A stretch of DNA of 64,000 nucleotides, from assembly GCA_964545855.1 (NCBI GenBank), contig CAZJHD010000007.1:59299-123298 (forward strand), in the 5' to 3' direction. How positions within the stretch are numbered: the first letter of the stretch is position 1; every line of letters starts with the position of its first letter. The position numbers and the translations under genes were made by a program. Below are positions 9,174 to 18,073 of this stretch, piece by piece. The notes beneath the pieces are model-generated. The model did not search any database. It saw nothing but the letters and a program-made list of their open reading frames with translations, and was not told where the DNA came from. Source of the DNA: CAZJHD01 sp964545855. GTDB lineage: Bacteria; Planctomycetota; UBA1135; JACQFD01.

Positions 9174-10389
9174 CGGTGCTCCGGGGCCGAGCGGGGGCCT
9201 CGCGCGCGGCGAATCGTTCGCGCGCCGTCTCGATGGCCGCGTCGTAGGCGGCGAGCGCGCGCGACCAGGGATAGCGCTCCACCACGAGCGCGCGCGCGCG
9301 CCCCCCCAGGGCGGCGGCGGCGACGGGATCGTCGAGGAGCGTGAGGACGGCGCGGGCCGTCTCCTCCGCGGCGTCGGCCTGGAGGAAATGCTCGCCCGGA
9401 GTGGCGTCGACTCCCGCCGTGGCGTTCTCCGACGCGACGACTGGCGTCCCGCAGGCCATCGCCTCGAGCACCTTGTTCTGCAGGCCGCGCCCGAGGCGCA
9501 GGGGCGCCACGGCGAGCGCGGCCATCCGGAGGTGATCCGCCGTCTCGGGCACGGAGCCCGTCACCTCGACGGCCTCCGAGGCGAGCGCGCGGATCTCCGG
9601 GGACGGGTGGGCACCGACGATCCGGAACGCCGCTCCGGGGTGCCGCGCACGCACGCGGGGGAGCACCTCCCGCGCGAAGCGGATGCAGCCCTCGACGTTC
9701 GGCCGGTAGTCCATGACGCCCGTGAACACGATGAGTCCGGGAACGCGCGCCACGGCCGCGTCGGGGCGGAAGCGCTCCAGGTCGACGCCGTTCCCGACGA
9801 CGAGGGGACGCACGCCCGTGCGTTCCTCGAAGGTGGCCGCCTCCGCGCGCGACACGACGAGCGAGGCGTCGAAGGTGCGTGCGATGCGCCGCTCGTAGTC
9901 GAGGAGCGTGCGGGCCTCGCGTCCGTAGATCCAGCGCGCGGGCCCCGTCGCCTCGCGCGCGTACTGGGCCCACTTCTCCGAGTCGAGGTCGCCGAACTCC
10001 ATCACGCGCGGCACGGCGTCGGCGCCGTCGAGGAACTGGGCCATGCAGGAGGAGTAGGCGATGGCGACGTCGACTCCGCCGGCGAGGGCGTCCGATGCGG
10101 CGGCTCGGAGCGTGCCGGAGCGGAAGCAGGGCAGCGTGAGGGGGGAATCGGTCGCGAGCCACGGGAGCGCTCCCAGCCGCCGCAGGAGGCTCCGGTAGCG
10201 CGCCGCCACGACGCGGACGCCGAGCCTCTCGAGGACGCCGATCGCCTCCTCGTCGGAGTCCTCCATGGCGAAGGTGAGGCACGTCACCTCGTAGCGCCGC
10301 GCCAGATGCAGGAGCCGCCGATGCGTCGCGATGCGATCGCCTCGGTTCGGTGGGTACGGAACGCGGTGGCAGAGGAACAGGGCGCGCAA
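9163..10389 (-). CDS. Glycosyltransferase of the exosortase/PEP-CTERM-associated family (TIGR03087-like)
   Basis: This is a GT-B glycosyltransferase (glycosyl transferases group 1) expected to add a sugar in exopolysaccharide synthesis. The N-terminus with CHRVPYPPNRGDRIATHRRL is characteristic of the TIGR03087 family linked to exosortase loci. The C-terminal donor-binding domain has FTGVMDYRPNVEGCIRF, APLRLGRGLQNKVLEAMACG and PVVASENATAGV. It is 408 residues, normal for the family. No exosortase or PEP-CTERM substrate is in the window, so the pathway link rests on family membership. It is convergent with nuoN. Confidence 0.85.
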   Translation of the reverse strand: MRALFLCHRVPYPPNRGDRIATHRRLLHLARRYEVTCLTFAMEDSDEEAIGVLERLGVRVVAARYRSLLRRLGALPWLATDSPLTLPCFRSGTLRAAASDALAGGVDVAIAYSSCMAQFLDGADAVPRVMEFGDLDSEKWAQYAREATGPARWIYGREARTLLDYERRIARTFDASLVVSRAEAATFEERTGVRPLVVGNGVDLERFRPDAAVARVPGLIVFTGVMDYRPNVEGCIRFAREVLPRVRARHPGAAFRIVGAHPSPEIRALASEAVEVTGSVPETADHLRMAALAVAPLRLGRGLQNKVLEAMACGTPVVASENATAGVDATPGEHFLQADAAEETARAVLTLLDDPVAAAALGGRARALVVERYPWSRALAAYDAAIETARERFAAREAPARPRSTVRG

Positions 10390-10423
10390 GGGCGCATGTT
10401 GACACGCACCTCCCTTCGTTGGG

Positions 10424-12379
10424 ATGTTCCGGCCCGTGGACTACCCGAACCTCGTCGCTCTCCTGTCCCTCGCGGTGTTCCCCATGAGCGTCCTCGCCCA
10501 GGACCCTCCGAAGAGCGTGCCTCCGACGCCGAACGCGAACGACATCCCGCGGCCGGTGCCCGGGGACGTGGGGCTCGCCGGCGTCGACCGCCCGGACATC
10601 AGCCGCTTCCTGAACGTCCGGTCGGCCGGCTCTCCTTCCCTTTCCCCCGATGGCTCGCGCGTGGCCTTCCGCACGAGCATCACCGGAGTCCCGCAGGTGT
10701 GGGTCGCCTCGGCCGGCGGAGGGTGGCCCGAGCAGGTGACCTTCGGCGAGCCCGTCTCGACGCACGCCTGGTCGCCGGCCGGAGACTGGATCCTCTACGG
10801 CTGCGATCGCGGGGGCAACGAGCGCGAGGGCTTCTACCTGCTGAGCCCCGATGGAACGAAGGAGCGGGAGCTGCTGGCGCCGTCGGAGTCCTTCCGCGTG
10901 TTCGGCGGGTTCTCGCCGGACGGCGCGCGCATCGCCTACGCGACGACGGGGCGGCGTCCCGACGACTTCGACATCCACGTCCTCGACGTGGCGACCGGCG
11001 CCGACCGCCTCGTCCACGAGGGGCGAGCGGGCATGTTCGTCGCGGCGTGGCGTCCCGACGGCAAGGCTCTCGTGATCTCGGAGACGCGGGGCGAGGACGG
11101 GAACGATCTCCATCTCCTCGATCTCGAGACGGGCAAGCTCGAGATGCTCTTCCGTCCCGAGGTGTCCTCCCGATTCGGCGACATCGAGTGGGAGCCCGAC
11201 GGGAAGGCCTTCTATCTCGTCACCGATGTCGATCGAGACTTCGCGGCCCTCGCGCGCTACGACGTGGCGACACGCGCCCTGCGCGTGCTGGAAGCGCCGG
11301 AGCACGACGTGGAGAGCGCGGCGCTCAGCTCCGACGGGCGTCATCTCGCCTGGACGACGAACGAGGGCGGTAGCTCGCGGCTCCACCTGCGCGACCTGCG
11401 CGACAACGCCGACGTGCCGGTCGAAGGGCTCCCGGAGGGACTCCACGGGATCGCCTTCGCGCGGCGCGCGCCGGTCCTCGCGATCACCACGAACGGGCCC
11501 AGCATCCCTGGCGACATCTGGACGTTCGACGTGCGTACGCGGCGCCTGTCGCGCGCGACGCGGTCCGCGAACGCGGGGCTCGACCTCGCGGCCTGCGTCG
11601 CGCCGGAGGCGATCGACTTCCCGGCGCGGGACGGCGAGACGCTGCACGGCCTCCTCTACCTGCCTCGCGAGGAGCGCTCCGGGAAGCCGCCGGTCCTCGT
11701 GTCGGTCCACGGCGGGCCCACGGGGCAGTCGCGACCCACCTTCAATGCGGTGCATCAGTACCTGCTGGCGCAGGGCATCGCGGTCTTCGACCTGAACTTC
11801 CGGGGGTCGACGGGCTTCGGGAAGCGCTTCGCGCGCCTCGACAATCTGCGTCTGCGGCCGAACGCGGTCCTCGACATGGAGGACGCCGTGCGTTGGCTCG
11901 CGAAGGACGGCCGGGTCGATGCGAAGCGCGCCGCGGTGATGGGGGGCTCCTACGGCGGCTACATGACCTACGCGGCGCTCGCCCAGCTCCCCGAGGTGTT
12001 CCGCGCGGGCGTCTCCTTCGTGGGCGTCTCCAACTGGATCACGGCCCTCGAGGGCGCGTCGCCGGCGCTCAAGGCGAGCGACCGGCTCGAGTACGGGAAC
12101 ATCGACGACCCGGAGGATCGCAAGTTCTTCGTCGAGCTCTCGCCCATCACCCACGTGAAGAACGTGAAGGCTCCGCTCATGGTGATCCACGGCGCGAACG
12201 ATCCGCGCGACCCCGTCACCGAGTCGGATCAGTTCGTGCGCGCCGTCCGCGAGCAGGGAGGGGAGGTCGAGTACCTGCGCTTCCCCGACGAGGGCCACGG
12301 CATCCGCAAGCTCTCGAACCGGATCATCGCCTACCGTCGCGTGGCGGCGTTCCTCGAGCGGATCCTCGCGCGGAGCTGA
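10424..12379 (+). CDS. S9-family peptidase (prolyl oligopeptidase type), probably secreted
   Basis: This 651-residue serine peptidase is likely an acylaminoacyl or dipeptidyl peptidase that trims short peptides. An N-terminal hydrophobic segment ending in SVLAQ looks like a signal peptide. Residues 60-390 carry WD40/TolB-like PD repeats forming a beta-propeller, with repeated SPDG-type turns. The C-terminal alpha/beta-hydrolase domain has the nucleophile in GGSYGGYM (Ser509). Asp593 in GANDPRDPV and His625 in DEGHGIRKL complete the triad. It is transcribed divergently from the glycosyltransferase, with only 34 bp between start codons. Confidence 0.92.
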   Translation: MFRPVDYPNLVALLSLAVFPMSVLAQDPPKSVPPTPNANDIPRPVPGDVGLAGVDRPDISRFLNVRSAGSPSLSPDGSRVAFRTSITGVPQVWVASAGGGWPEQVTFGEPVSTHAWSPAGDWILYGCDRGGNEREGFYLLSPDGTKERELLAPSESFRVFGGFSPDGARIAYATTGRRPDDFDIHVLDVATGADRLVHEGRAGMFVAAWRPDGKALVISETRGEDGNDLHLLDLETGKLEMLFRPEVSSRFGDIEWEPDGKAFYLVTDVDRDFAALARYDVATRALRVLEAPEHDVESAALSSDGRHLAWTTNEGGSSRLHLRDLRDNADVPVEGLPEGLHGIAFARRAPVLAITTNGPSIPGDIWTFDVRTRRLSRATRSANAGLDLAACVAPEAIDFPARDGETLHGLLYLPREERSGKPPVLVSVHGGPTGQSRPTFNAVHQYLLAQGIAVFDLNFRGSTGFGKRFARLDNLRLRPNAVLDMEDAVRWLAKDGRVDAKRAAVMGGSYGGYMTYAALAQLPEVFRAGVSFVGVSNWITALEGASPALKASDRLEYGNIDDPEDRKFFVELSPITHVKNVKAPLMVIHGANDPRDPVTESDQFVRAVREQGGEVEYLRFPDEGHGIRKLSNRIIAYRRVAAFLERILARS

Positions 12380-12404
12380 GGGGCCGCGAGAGCGGCGGCG
12401 CTCG

Positions 12405-13763
12405 TCAGAAGTCGATGCGGCGGTCGAACACCATGTTCCGATCGAGGCGCGCGGAGAGAGACTCCAGCAGCGCCGAGAAGCTCGGCTGCAGCCGGCCCGA
12501 CCAGATCTTCTCGTTGTTCACGTAGAGATCGATGTCCTGGTCGAGGTCGACGAGCTCCTTCGACAGGTAGACCGTGAATCCCTTCGGTGCCTCGCGCGCG
12601 ATGCGGATCTGCACCGAGTGGGAGAGGACCTCCGCCTCGACCTGCATCTTCTCCGTGGGCTCGGGGATGTTGCACCGCAGCCAGTAGAAGTCGCGCGGGA
12701 GGAGCCGTCCCTCGGACTGCGGCCAGGGATGGACCGTGAGCTCCCACGTGAGCGTCTTCGGGAAGGTCTTCCTCTCGCGCGAGAGCATCCACTCGAAGGC
12801 CTTCTGGGGCTCTCCCGGCGCGAAGGCGTGAGCGAGGCCCTCGACGCACCGGAAGTCGGCCTCGTAGTCGCCGGGGTGCTTCTCCCGGAGCTCCTTCAGG
12901 ACCGTCTGCGCGAAGAGGTAGCTGTCGGGGTTGCAGTTCGTGTCCTCCGTGCCGGTCGTGTAGTAGAGCGGCACGTGCCGGACGTTCGGCACGAGCCCGT
13001 GGTGGATGCGCAGGATCTTCCCGGTCTTCGGGTCGCCTTCGCGCTCCGGGAAGATCACGCCGTGGAAGGGGAGCGCGCCGGCGAAGAGGTGGGGATGACG
13101 CCCCGCCAGGAACCAGCTCCCCGTGCCGCCCATGCTGAACCCGGCGGCGAACACGCGGTCGGGATCGATGTCGTAGGTGCGCTTCGCCATCTCGATCAGC
13201 GTGAGCACGAAGCGCTCGCCCTCGACGGTGTTCCACGCGTCGTGCTCGAGACGGACGGCCTGGGGGAAGAGGCCGAGGAGCTTCCACTTGCCGAGGGGCG
13301 CGCTCCAGGTGCCCTGCGCCTCCGACTTGTCGCCGGCGCCGGGGCCACCGCCATGGAGGCCGACCAGGAGACCGCGCTTCGTGCCCGCGTTCAGCATCGA
13401 GTAGCCGGCCTTCCCCCAGCGCGTCTCCAGGGAGGCCGCTCCGTCGAGCTTCGGCCCGTGCTTGCGCGCCGTCTTCCAGAGCAGCTCGCGGACCTCCTTC
13501 ACGGACGACTCGGGGATCGGGTCGAGCGCCTTGGCGCGCTCCAGAAGCGCCTCGCGCGTCTTCGGATCCCAGTCGTCGAACCAGGTGGCGGGCCGCGCCT
13601 CGAACCACTCGTTCGCGAGCTTCTCGATCTCCTTGCGCTTCTTCGCGTCGAGCTTGTCGGAGACGGCGGGCGCCGCCGTCGCCGCAGTCTCCGTCGGCGC
13701 GACGGCGGGAGCTGCGAGAAGAGCGGCGAGGGCGAGCAGGAGCGAGCGGAGGGGGATCGTCAC
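12405..13763 (-). CDS. Secreted alpha/beta hydrolase (esterase/depolymerase-like)
   Basis: The 452-residue protein starts at a GTG followed by a hydrophobic signal-like segment (PLRSLLLALAALLAAPAVA). The hydrolase core contains GLLVGLHGGGPGAG, which forms the oxyanion hole, and the nucleophile elbow GFSMGGTGSW (Ser210). The HxF segment LAHAFAPGEPQKAFEWM probably supplies the catalytic His. The architecture resembles feruloyl-esterase or PHB-depolymerase-like hydrolases of the planctomycete type. A C-terminal region of about 90 residues (LSHSVQIRIAREAPKGFTVY) looks like a small beta domain. The substrate is unknown. No ATG lies near the signal sequence, so GTG at 13763 is the best start. Confidence 0.85.
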   Translation of the reverse strand: MTIPLRSLLLALAALLAAPAVAPTETAATAAPAVSDKLDAKKRKEIEKLANEWFEARPATWFDDWDPKTREALLERAKALDPIPESSVKEVRELLWKTARKHGPKLDGAASLETRWGKAGYSMLNAGTKRGLLVGLHGGGPGAGDKSEAQGTWSAPLGKWKLLGLFPQAVRLEHDAWNTVEGERFVLTLIEMAKRTYDIDPDRVFAAGFSMGGTGSWFLAGRHPHLFAGALPFHGVIFPEREGDPKTGKILRIHHGLVPNVRHVPLYYTTGTEDTNCNPDSYLFAQTVLKELREKHPGDYEADFRCVEGLAHAFAPGEPQKAFEWMLSRERKTFPKTLTWELTVHPWPQSEGRLLPRDFYWLRCNIPEPTEKMQVEAEVLSHSVQIRIAREAPKGFTVYLSKELVDLDQDIDLYVNNEKIWSGRLQPSFSALLESLSARLDRNMVFDRRIDF

Positions 13764-13955
13764 CGGGAGAGAATCCCCCGAATCGGCGCGAGGCTCAACG
13801 GCGAAGCACGCGCCCTCGGAATCGGCGCCACGGGATCGCCACGTCGCGGCGAGCGCGCCGCACCGGGCCTGCGTCGCGGGGCCTCCACGGCGAGCGCGGA
13901 GCTTGCGGCCGCGACCGCGGCAGCGAGACTCTTCGCCCCTCTCGCGGACCCGGCC

Positions 13956-14960
13956 GTGTACCACGCGCTCCTCTTCGATCTCGACGGCACGCTCATCGAC
14001 TCGCTCGCCGACATCGGCGCGAGCGTGAACCACGTGCGCGGGCGGTTCGGCCTCCCGCCCCTCGACCCTCCGGAGATCGGCGCCGCCATCGGCGACGGCG
14101 TCGCGACCCTGCTGCAGAGGACCGTGCCCGTCGAAGGACCCGAGCCGGCGCGTCTCTACCGCGAGCACCACGTGGAGCACTGCCTCGACCGGACGGTGCT
14201 CTATCCGCGGGTCGCCGAGAGCCTCGAGCGGCTCGCGAAGCGCGTGCCCCTCGCCGTGGTGACGAACAAGCCCACGGACATCGCCGTGAGGGTCCTCCGC
14301 GGCCTCGGCGTCGCGTCGCACTTCCGAGCCTGCATCGGCGGCGATGGCCCGGCGGGCCGGAAGCCCGCCCCCGGCCCCGTGCTCCGCGCGCTCGAGAGCG
14401 TCGCGTGCCCCGCCTGGTTCGCGCTCATGGTCGGCGACTCGCCGGGCGACATGGTCTCGGGACGCGCCGCCGGCACGGGCACCTGCGCCGTCTCCTGGGG
14501 ATTCCGCACCCTGGAGACGATTCGCGCGGGCGGCGTCGACCACGAGGTCGGCCGATTCGAGGAGCTGGAGGCGCTGGCGGCCGGCGCGCCGGGCGCTCCC
14601 GCGAGCGTGCACGCAGCGCTCGGGAGCGAGACCTTCCACCGCCTCGCGCGCGCGTTCTACGCCCGCATCGACGGCGATGCGCGGCTCCGCGCGATGTTCC
14701 CGAAGGATCTGACGGAGGCGATCGAGCGGCAGGCGCTCTTCCTCATCCAGTTCTTCGGCGGCCCGACGGACTACGCCGAGCGCCGCGGCGCGCCGAGGCT
14801 GCGCATGCGCCACGCGCCCTTCCGGATCGACGCCGCCGCCCGCGACGCGTGGCTCGAGAACATGATGGCGGCGATGGAGGAGGTGGGGATTCCGGAGCCC
14901 TCCCGCGGCGTGATGCGCCGCTACTTCGCGCACACGGCGGAGCACCTGCGGAACGCGTAG
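13956..14960 (+). CDS. Fusion protein: HAD-family phosphoglycolate-phosphatase-like domain + group II truncated hemoglobin
   Basis: Two complete domains lie in one uninterrupted frame. Residues 1-215 form a HAD hydrolase of the Gph/PGP type: motif I FDLDGTL (Asp8 nucleophile, Asp10 acid), a cap with SLADIGASVNHV, motif II VVTNKP and motif IV VGDSPGDM. Residues 218-334 form a trHbO-type truncated hemoglobin with FYARIDGD (Tyr235, B10), RGAPRLRMRHAPF (His286, proximal F8) and RDAWLENM (Trp299, G8). It should dephosphorylate a small phosphoester such as 2-phosphoglycolate and bind heme and O2. The GTG at 13956 is chosen because the HAD strand begins immediately; no clear ribosome-binding site is seen. 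It is divergent from the hydrolase gene. Confidence 0.88.
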   Translation: MYHALLFDLDGTLIDSLADIGASVNHVRGRFGLPPLDPPEIGAAIGDGVATLLQRTVPVEGPEPARLYREHHVEHCLDRTVLYPRVAESLERLAKRVPLAVVTNKPTDIAVRVLRGLGVASHFRACIGGDGPAGRKPAPGPVLRALESVACPAWFALMVGDSPGDMVSGRAAGTGTCAVSWGFRTLETIRAGGVDHEVGRFEELEALAAGAPGAPASVHAALGSETFHRLARAFYARIDGDARLRAMFPKDLTEAIERQALFLIQFFGGPTDYAERRGAPRLRMRHAPFRIDAAARDAWLENMMAAMEEVGIPEPSRGVMRRYFAHTAEHLRNA

Positions 14961-15606
14961 CGCGCGCGTCGCGGACGTCCGGACCTCGGCGCGCGACGCC
15001 GCGCACCGTCGGCCGGACCACCGGCGGCGCCGGGCGCATCTCCTCGCGCGCGACCGTCTCCAGGGTGAAGCCGGCGGCTTCGATCGCCGAGGCGGTGCGT
15101 CGCGTGAGATGGCAGTTGCCCGCGAGGATGCGCCAGAGAGGTTGGAGGATCCTCTGCCAGCGCATGCGACTGGGCTGTCCCTCGGCGGCGACGTGCTCCA
15201 GGAAGACGAGGGCTCCGTCGGGGCGCAGGACGCGGTGCGCCTCCGCGAGCGCCTTCGCCGGGTCGGCGACGGAGCAGAGCACCAGCATCGAGACGACCGC
15301 ATCGAAGGAGGCGTCCGGGAAGGGGAGCGCCTCCGCCGGGGCGCCGGAGACCTCCACGCGCGCGTCGCGACGGGGAGCGGCCGCCACGGCCCGGTCCAGC
15401 CGCGCCCGCATCCGCGCGTCGGGCTCCGCGAGGACGAGGCGCGTCACGCCCGATCCGAAGTGCGGAAGGTCCGCGCCCGTCCCCGCCCCGAGCTCCAGCA
15501 CCTCGCCGCGGAGATCGCGCAGGAGCGCGGCGCGCCATGCACCGAGGCACTCCGCCTCGAGGCGCTTCATCGAGCGGTCGTAGAGCTTCGCGGCGATCCA
15601 GAGCAC
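14743..15606 (-). CDS. Class I SAM-dependent methyltransferase (METTL7/UbiE-like)
   Basis: The core has the SAM-binding motif I VLELGAGTGADLPHF, motif II EALPFPDASFDAVVS and the post-motif HRVLRPDGALVFLEH. It resembles small-molecule methyltransferases of the Methyltransf_11 type. The core ends around VVRPTVRGVARR (about nt 15000). The frame then runs another 85 Arg/Pro-rich residues and overlaps the globin end of the opposite gene by 218 bp, so the original stop may have been lost. The start is uncertain: GTG 15606 gives an N-terminus LWIAAKLYDRSMKRLE that fits the family, while ATG 15570 would trim it. The substrate is not predictable. Confidence 0.75.
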   Translation of the reverse strand: MLWIAAKLYDRSMKRLEAECLGAWRAALLRDLRGEVLELGAGTGADLPHFGSGVTRLVLAEPDARMRARLDRAVAAAPRRDARVEVSGAPAEALPFPDASFDAVVSMLVLCSVADPAKALAEAHRVLRPDGALVFLEHVAAEGQPSRMRWQRILQPLWRILAGNCHLTRRTASAIEAAGFTLETVAREEMRPAPPVVRPTVRGVARRGPDVRDARATRSAGAPPCARSSGASRRGRAPESPPPPSPPSCSRATRRGRRRRSGRARGACAASARRGARRSPSGRRRTG

Positions 15607-15637
15607 GGGGGAGGAGCGGTGCGGCGAGGACTGCTCG

Positions 15638-17644
15638 CTACCGCGTTCCGAGGGCGATCTCCCGCGTCTCGCCGGCGGAGAGTTCGATCTCGTGCACGCT
15701 CGACGCGCTCGCCGGGCTTTTGATCGGTTGCGCGCGCACCGTGAGGGATCCCTCGGGCACCACGAGCTCGAGGACGCGATCGCTCGAGAATCGCGCCGTG
15801 CCGACGTGGATGGGGATCCCACCGGCGAGCACCTCGATCCGAAGCGTGGCCTCCGGCGCCGCGGACCGAAGGCGAAGTCGACCGCCGGGGGCGACGCGCA
15901 CTTCGACGCCCCGGAGCTCCGCTCCGCTCTCCGGAGCGATCAGCGTCACGAGACCGATGCGCCCATCGGCCGTCGTCGCCACGAGGGTCGACCGGCGCGT
16001 ATCGATGTTCCAGAGATCGATGAGACCCTCCGGAGTCGTCTGCCAGGACCAGGGATCGAAGAGGTCTCGCTCGGCGTCCTCCGAGTGTTCCACGAACAGG
16101 AGGCTTGCCGGAGCCGGCTGCTGCGTTCGCGTGTCCGTGACCCCGCCGCGGACTCTCAGCGACGGGAACATCGAGATCGTGACGGGCGGGTCTCCCGGCT
16201 CGGCGTCGACGGGCTTCCCCACGAAGAACCAATTGCTCGACGTCACGACGTTCACGCGCAGGTGGCCAGGCTGCAGTGGCCCGAGGACGAACCGCCCGTC
16301 GTCGCCGCTCGTCGTGCTCACGTGCAACCCTTCGTCCTCCCCCCAGCCGTCGACCCTCCAGCCGTCGACGCTCCAGAGACCGGGCGGCAGTCCCGTAGGG
16401 CCCTGCACGCGCCCCTCGACGAAGAGCCCGCGCCAGACCGGCAGGACGAGCTCGAGCTCCCCCGCGGGGGGCATCGTCACCGGAATCGCGACCGGAGCGA
16501 GTGCGCGGGGCGAGGGCTCCGAGGAGGTCTCGGGCTCGAGGCCGAGCCAGTACTCCCCGGCGGGCAGGTCTCGGACTCGGAAGACGCCGTCGTGGTCGAC
16601 CTCGACGCGCGCAATCCTCTTCTTCGAGTGCTTCGGTGTCAGGTAAGACCAGTCGCGACCGAAGAGCTCCTTCCGCGGCACGATCCAGACCTGCCGGTCG
16701 CGCACGAGCCGGCTCTCCTGATCGACGACCGTTCCCGTGAGGGTGCCGCCGTCGTCGAACGCGATCGGCCACTCCCGCACCCCGCCCTCCTCGAGCTCGA
16801 TCTCCTTCCACCAGCGATCGGGATGTCCGGGGCGGACCGCGCGGATCTCCAGGGGAACTCCCGCGGGAAGCCCGGCGATCGTGCAGTGTCCGGCGTCGTC
16901 CGTCACGCCCTGCCAGGCGAAGCGACCGGGAAAGCGGTCCTCGGGATCCACCGCCAGCCGGGATGCCGCCGCGCGGACCGTCACGGTCGTTCGGGGCGGT
17001 CCGGAGGGCGCCACCGAAACGCGGAGGTCGACGCCGCGCGCCAGCGGGATCTCGCGGTAGCTGGGCCGGCTCTCGTGTCCGGGGCGGATCTCGGTGAGTC
17101 GCGTCGCGCGCGAGGGCGCGCTCACGCGGAGGAGGCGGATCCAGGAATCGGGGCCGGGGATCGAGACGGCGAAGTCCCCCCGTCGGTCGGTGCGCACCTC
17201 TCCCGCGCGCGCCTCGCGCTCCGACGTGTCGTCGAAGATCACGAGATCGATCTCGAAGAGCGTCACGACGGCTCCTTCGATCGGTGATCGGGTCCCGGCG
17301 TCGAGCACTCGTCCCCGGAAGACGAGCGAGTCATCGGGCGCAGAACCGGCGAGGACGGCCTCCGGCGTGGCTTCCCAGGCGGCGACCAGGATCGATGGAC
17401 CCTCCGTGACGGAAGCGGGCTCCTGCGTCGCGGGGGACTTCGAGAGCGCCCGCGATGCCGGATGCCCTTCGACCTGCGCGACCGGCGTGCCCTCATCGGC
17501 CGGATGCGTGGCGGCGGGCGGTCCTTGCTCCGGCGGAGCGCCCCGACGGCGATCCCACAGCACGATCGCAACGGCGATCAGAGCGGCGATCGAGAGACAG
17601 ACCCAGGCGAAGCGTCGCGTCACGGGAGGAGTCCCGCGTCGCAT
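15638..17644 (-). CDS. Membrane-anchored protein with carboxypeptidase-regulatory-like domains
   Basis: This is a 668-residue protein with an N-terminal transmembrane helix (FAWVCLSIAALIAVAIVLW). A Pro/Ala-rich linker follows to about residue 95, then a long extracytoplasmic region. That region contains several beta-sandwich repeats of the CarboxypepD_reg type, with cores such as GRVLDAGTRSPIEGAVVTL, GHCTIAGLPAGVPLEIR, FRVRDLPAGEYWLGLE and FVLGPLQPGHLRVNV. Each is marked by a G-x-[FV]-x-[IVL]-x-[GD]-LPAG turn. Proteins of this build are abundant in planctomycetes and are thought to be surface or adhesion proteins. No enzymatic motif is seen. Transcription continues in the direction of the methyltransferase gene 31 bp downstream. 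Confidence 0.7.
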   Translation of the reverse strand: MRRGTPPVTRRFAWVCLSIAALIAVAIVLWDRRRGAPPEQGPPAATHPADEGTPVAQVEGHPASRALSKSPATQEPASVTEGPSILVAAWEATPEAVLAGSAPDDSLVFRGRVLDAGTRSPIEGAVVTLFEIDLVIFDDTSEREARAGEVRTDRRGDFAVSIPGPDSWIRLLRVSAPSRATRLTEIRPGHESRPSYREIPLARGVDLRVSVAPSGPPRTTVTVRAAASRLAVDPEDRFPGRFAWQGVTDDAGHCTIAGLPAGVPLEIRAVRPGHPDRWWKEIELEEGGVREWPIAFDDGGTLTGTVVDQESRLVRDRQVWIVPRKELFGRDWSYLTPKHSKKRIARVEVDHDGVFRVRDLPAGEYWLGLEPETSSEPSPRALAPVAIPVTMPPAGELELVLPVWRGLFVEGRVQGPTGLPPGLWSVDGWRVDGWGEDEGLHVSTTSGDDGRFVLGPLQPGHLRVNVVTSSNWFFVGKPVDAEPGDPPVTISMFPSLRVRGGVTDTRTQQPAPASLLFVEHSEDAERDLFDPWSWQTTPEGLIDLWNIDTRRSTLVATTADGRIGLVTLIAPESGAELRGVEVRVAPGGRLRLRSAAPEATLRIEVLAGGIPIHVGTARFSSDRVLELVVPEGSLTVRAQPIKSPASASSVHEIELSAGETREIALGTR

Positions 17645-17689
17645 GGTATTCGGCGGGTCCTGCTTCGCTCACGGGCCCGCTCGGCGTGG

Positions 17690-18031
17690 ACGAGTTCCCA
17701 GGGGCCGGCGCGCTGCGCCGGGCGGGCCACGATCCGATCGTCGGGCCCCAGAACGGAGGAGCTCGCGCGAAGGCTGCGGCACACCGACGAGGCCGACGCA
17801 TGGACGCCCGAGCGCGAGCTGCAGGAGCGGTGGATGATGCCCGCGCTGGCGGCGACGCGGCCGGACGTCGTCGGCATCTCGATGGCGTTCCCCGAACGGG
17901 CGATCGAGTCGATCCGTCTCGCTCGCGCCGTGCGGCGCGCGCTCCCGAGTGCGCTCTTGGTCCTGGGAGGCGCCCAGATCTCGCTGTTCCCGCGGGCGTA
18001 CCTGTCGGACGACTACCGTGTGGACGCCTGA
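17690..18031 (+). pseudogene. Frameshifted relic of a B12-binding radical SAM protein (N-terminal domain only)
   Basis: Two frames together resemble the cobalamin-binding domain that precedes a radical SAM core. Frame 1 (about 17690-17745) reads GVDEFPGAGALRRAGHDPIV, like the GxxYLAAxLRxAGHxVxV start of such domains. Frame 2 (about 17750-18031) continues with RPDVVGISMAFPERAIESI and ALLVLGGAQISLFPRAYLS, the two Rossmann-like strands. The frame stops at 18031, and no radical SAM CxxxCxxC follows before the convergent gene at 18074. The 430-bp stretch between the flanking genes holds nothing else recognisable. Confidence 0.5.
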
Positions 18032-18073
18032 CGCGTCGCGCGGAGGTCGGTCGTTCGGCGGAGACGCGGGAGG

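Noticed and set aside
9163..10389. An exosortase/PEP-CTERM locus
   Set aside because: Only one glycosyltransferase of the associated family is present; no exosortase, PEP-CTERM protein or polysaccharide cluster adjoins it.
18029..18031. TGA at the end of the B12-binding relic as a second Sec codon
   Set aside because: Sequence beyond the TGA shows no continuation of the domain, and no hairpin of SECIS geometry was seen.
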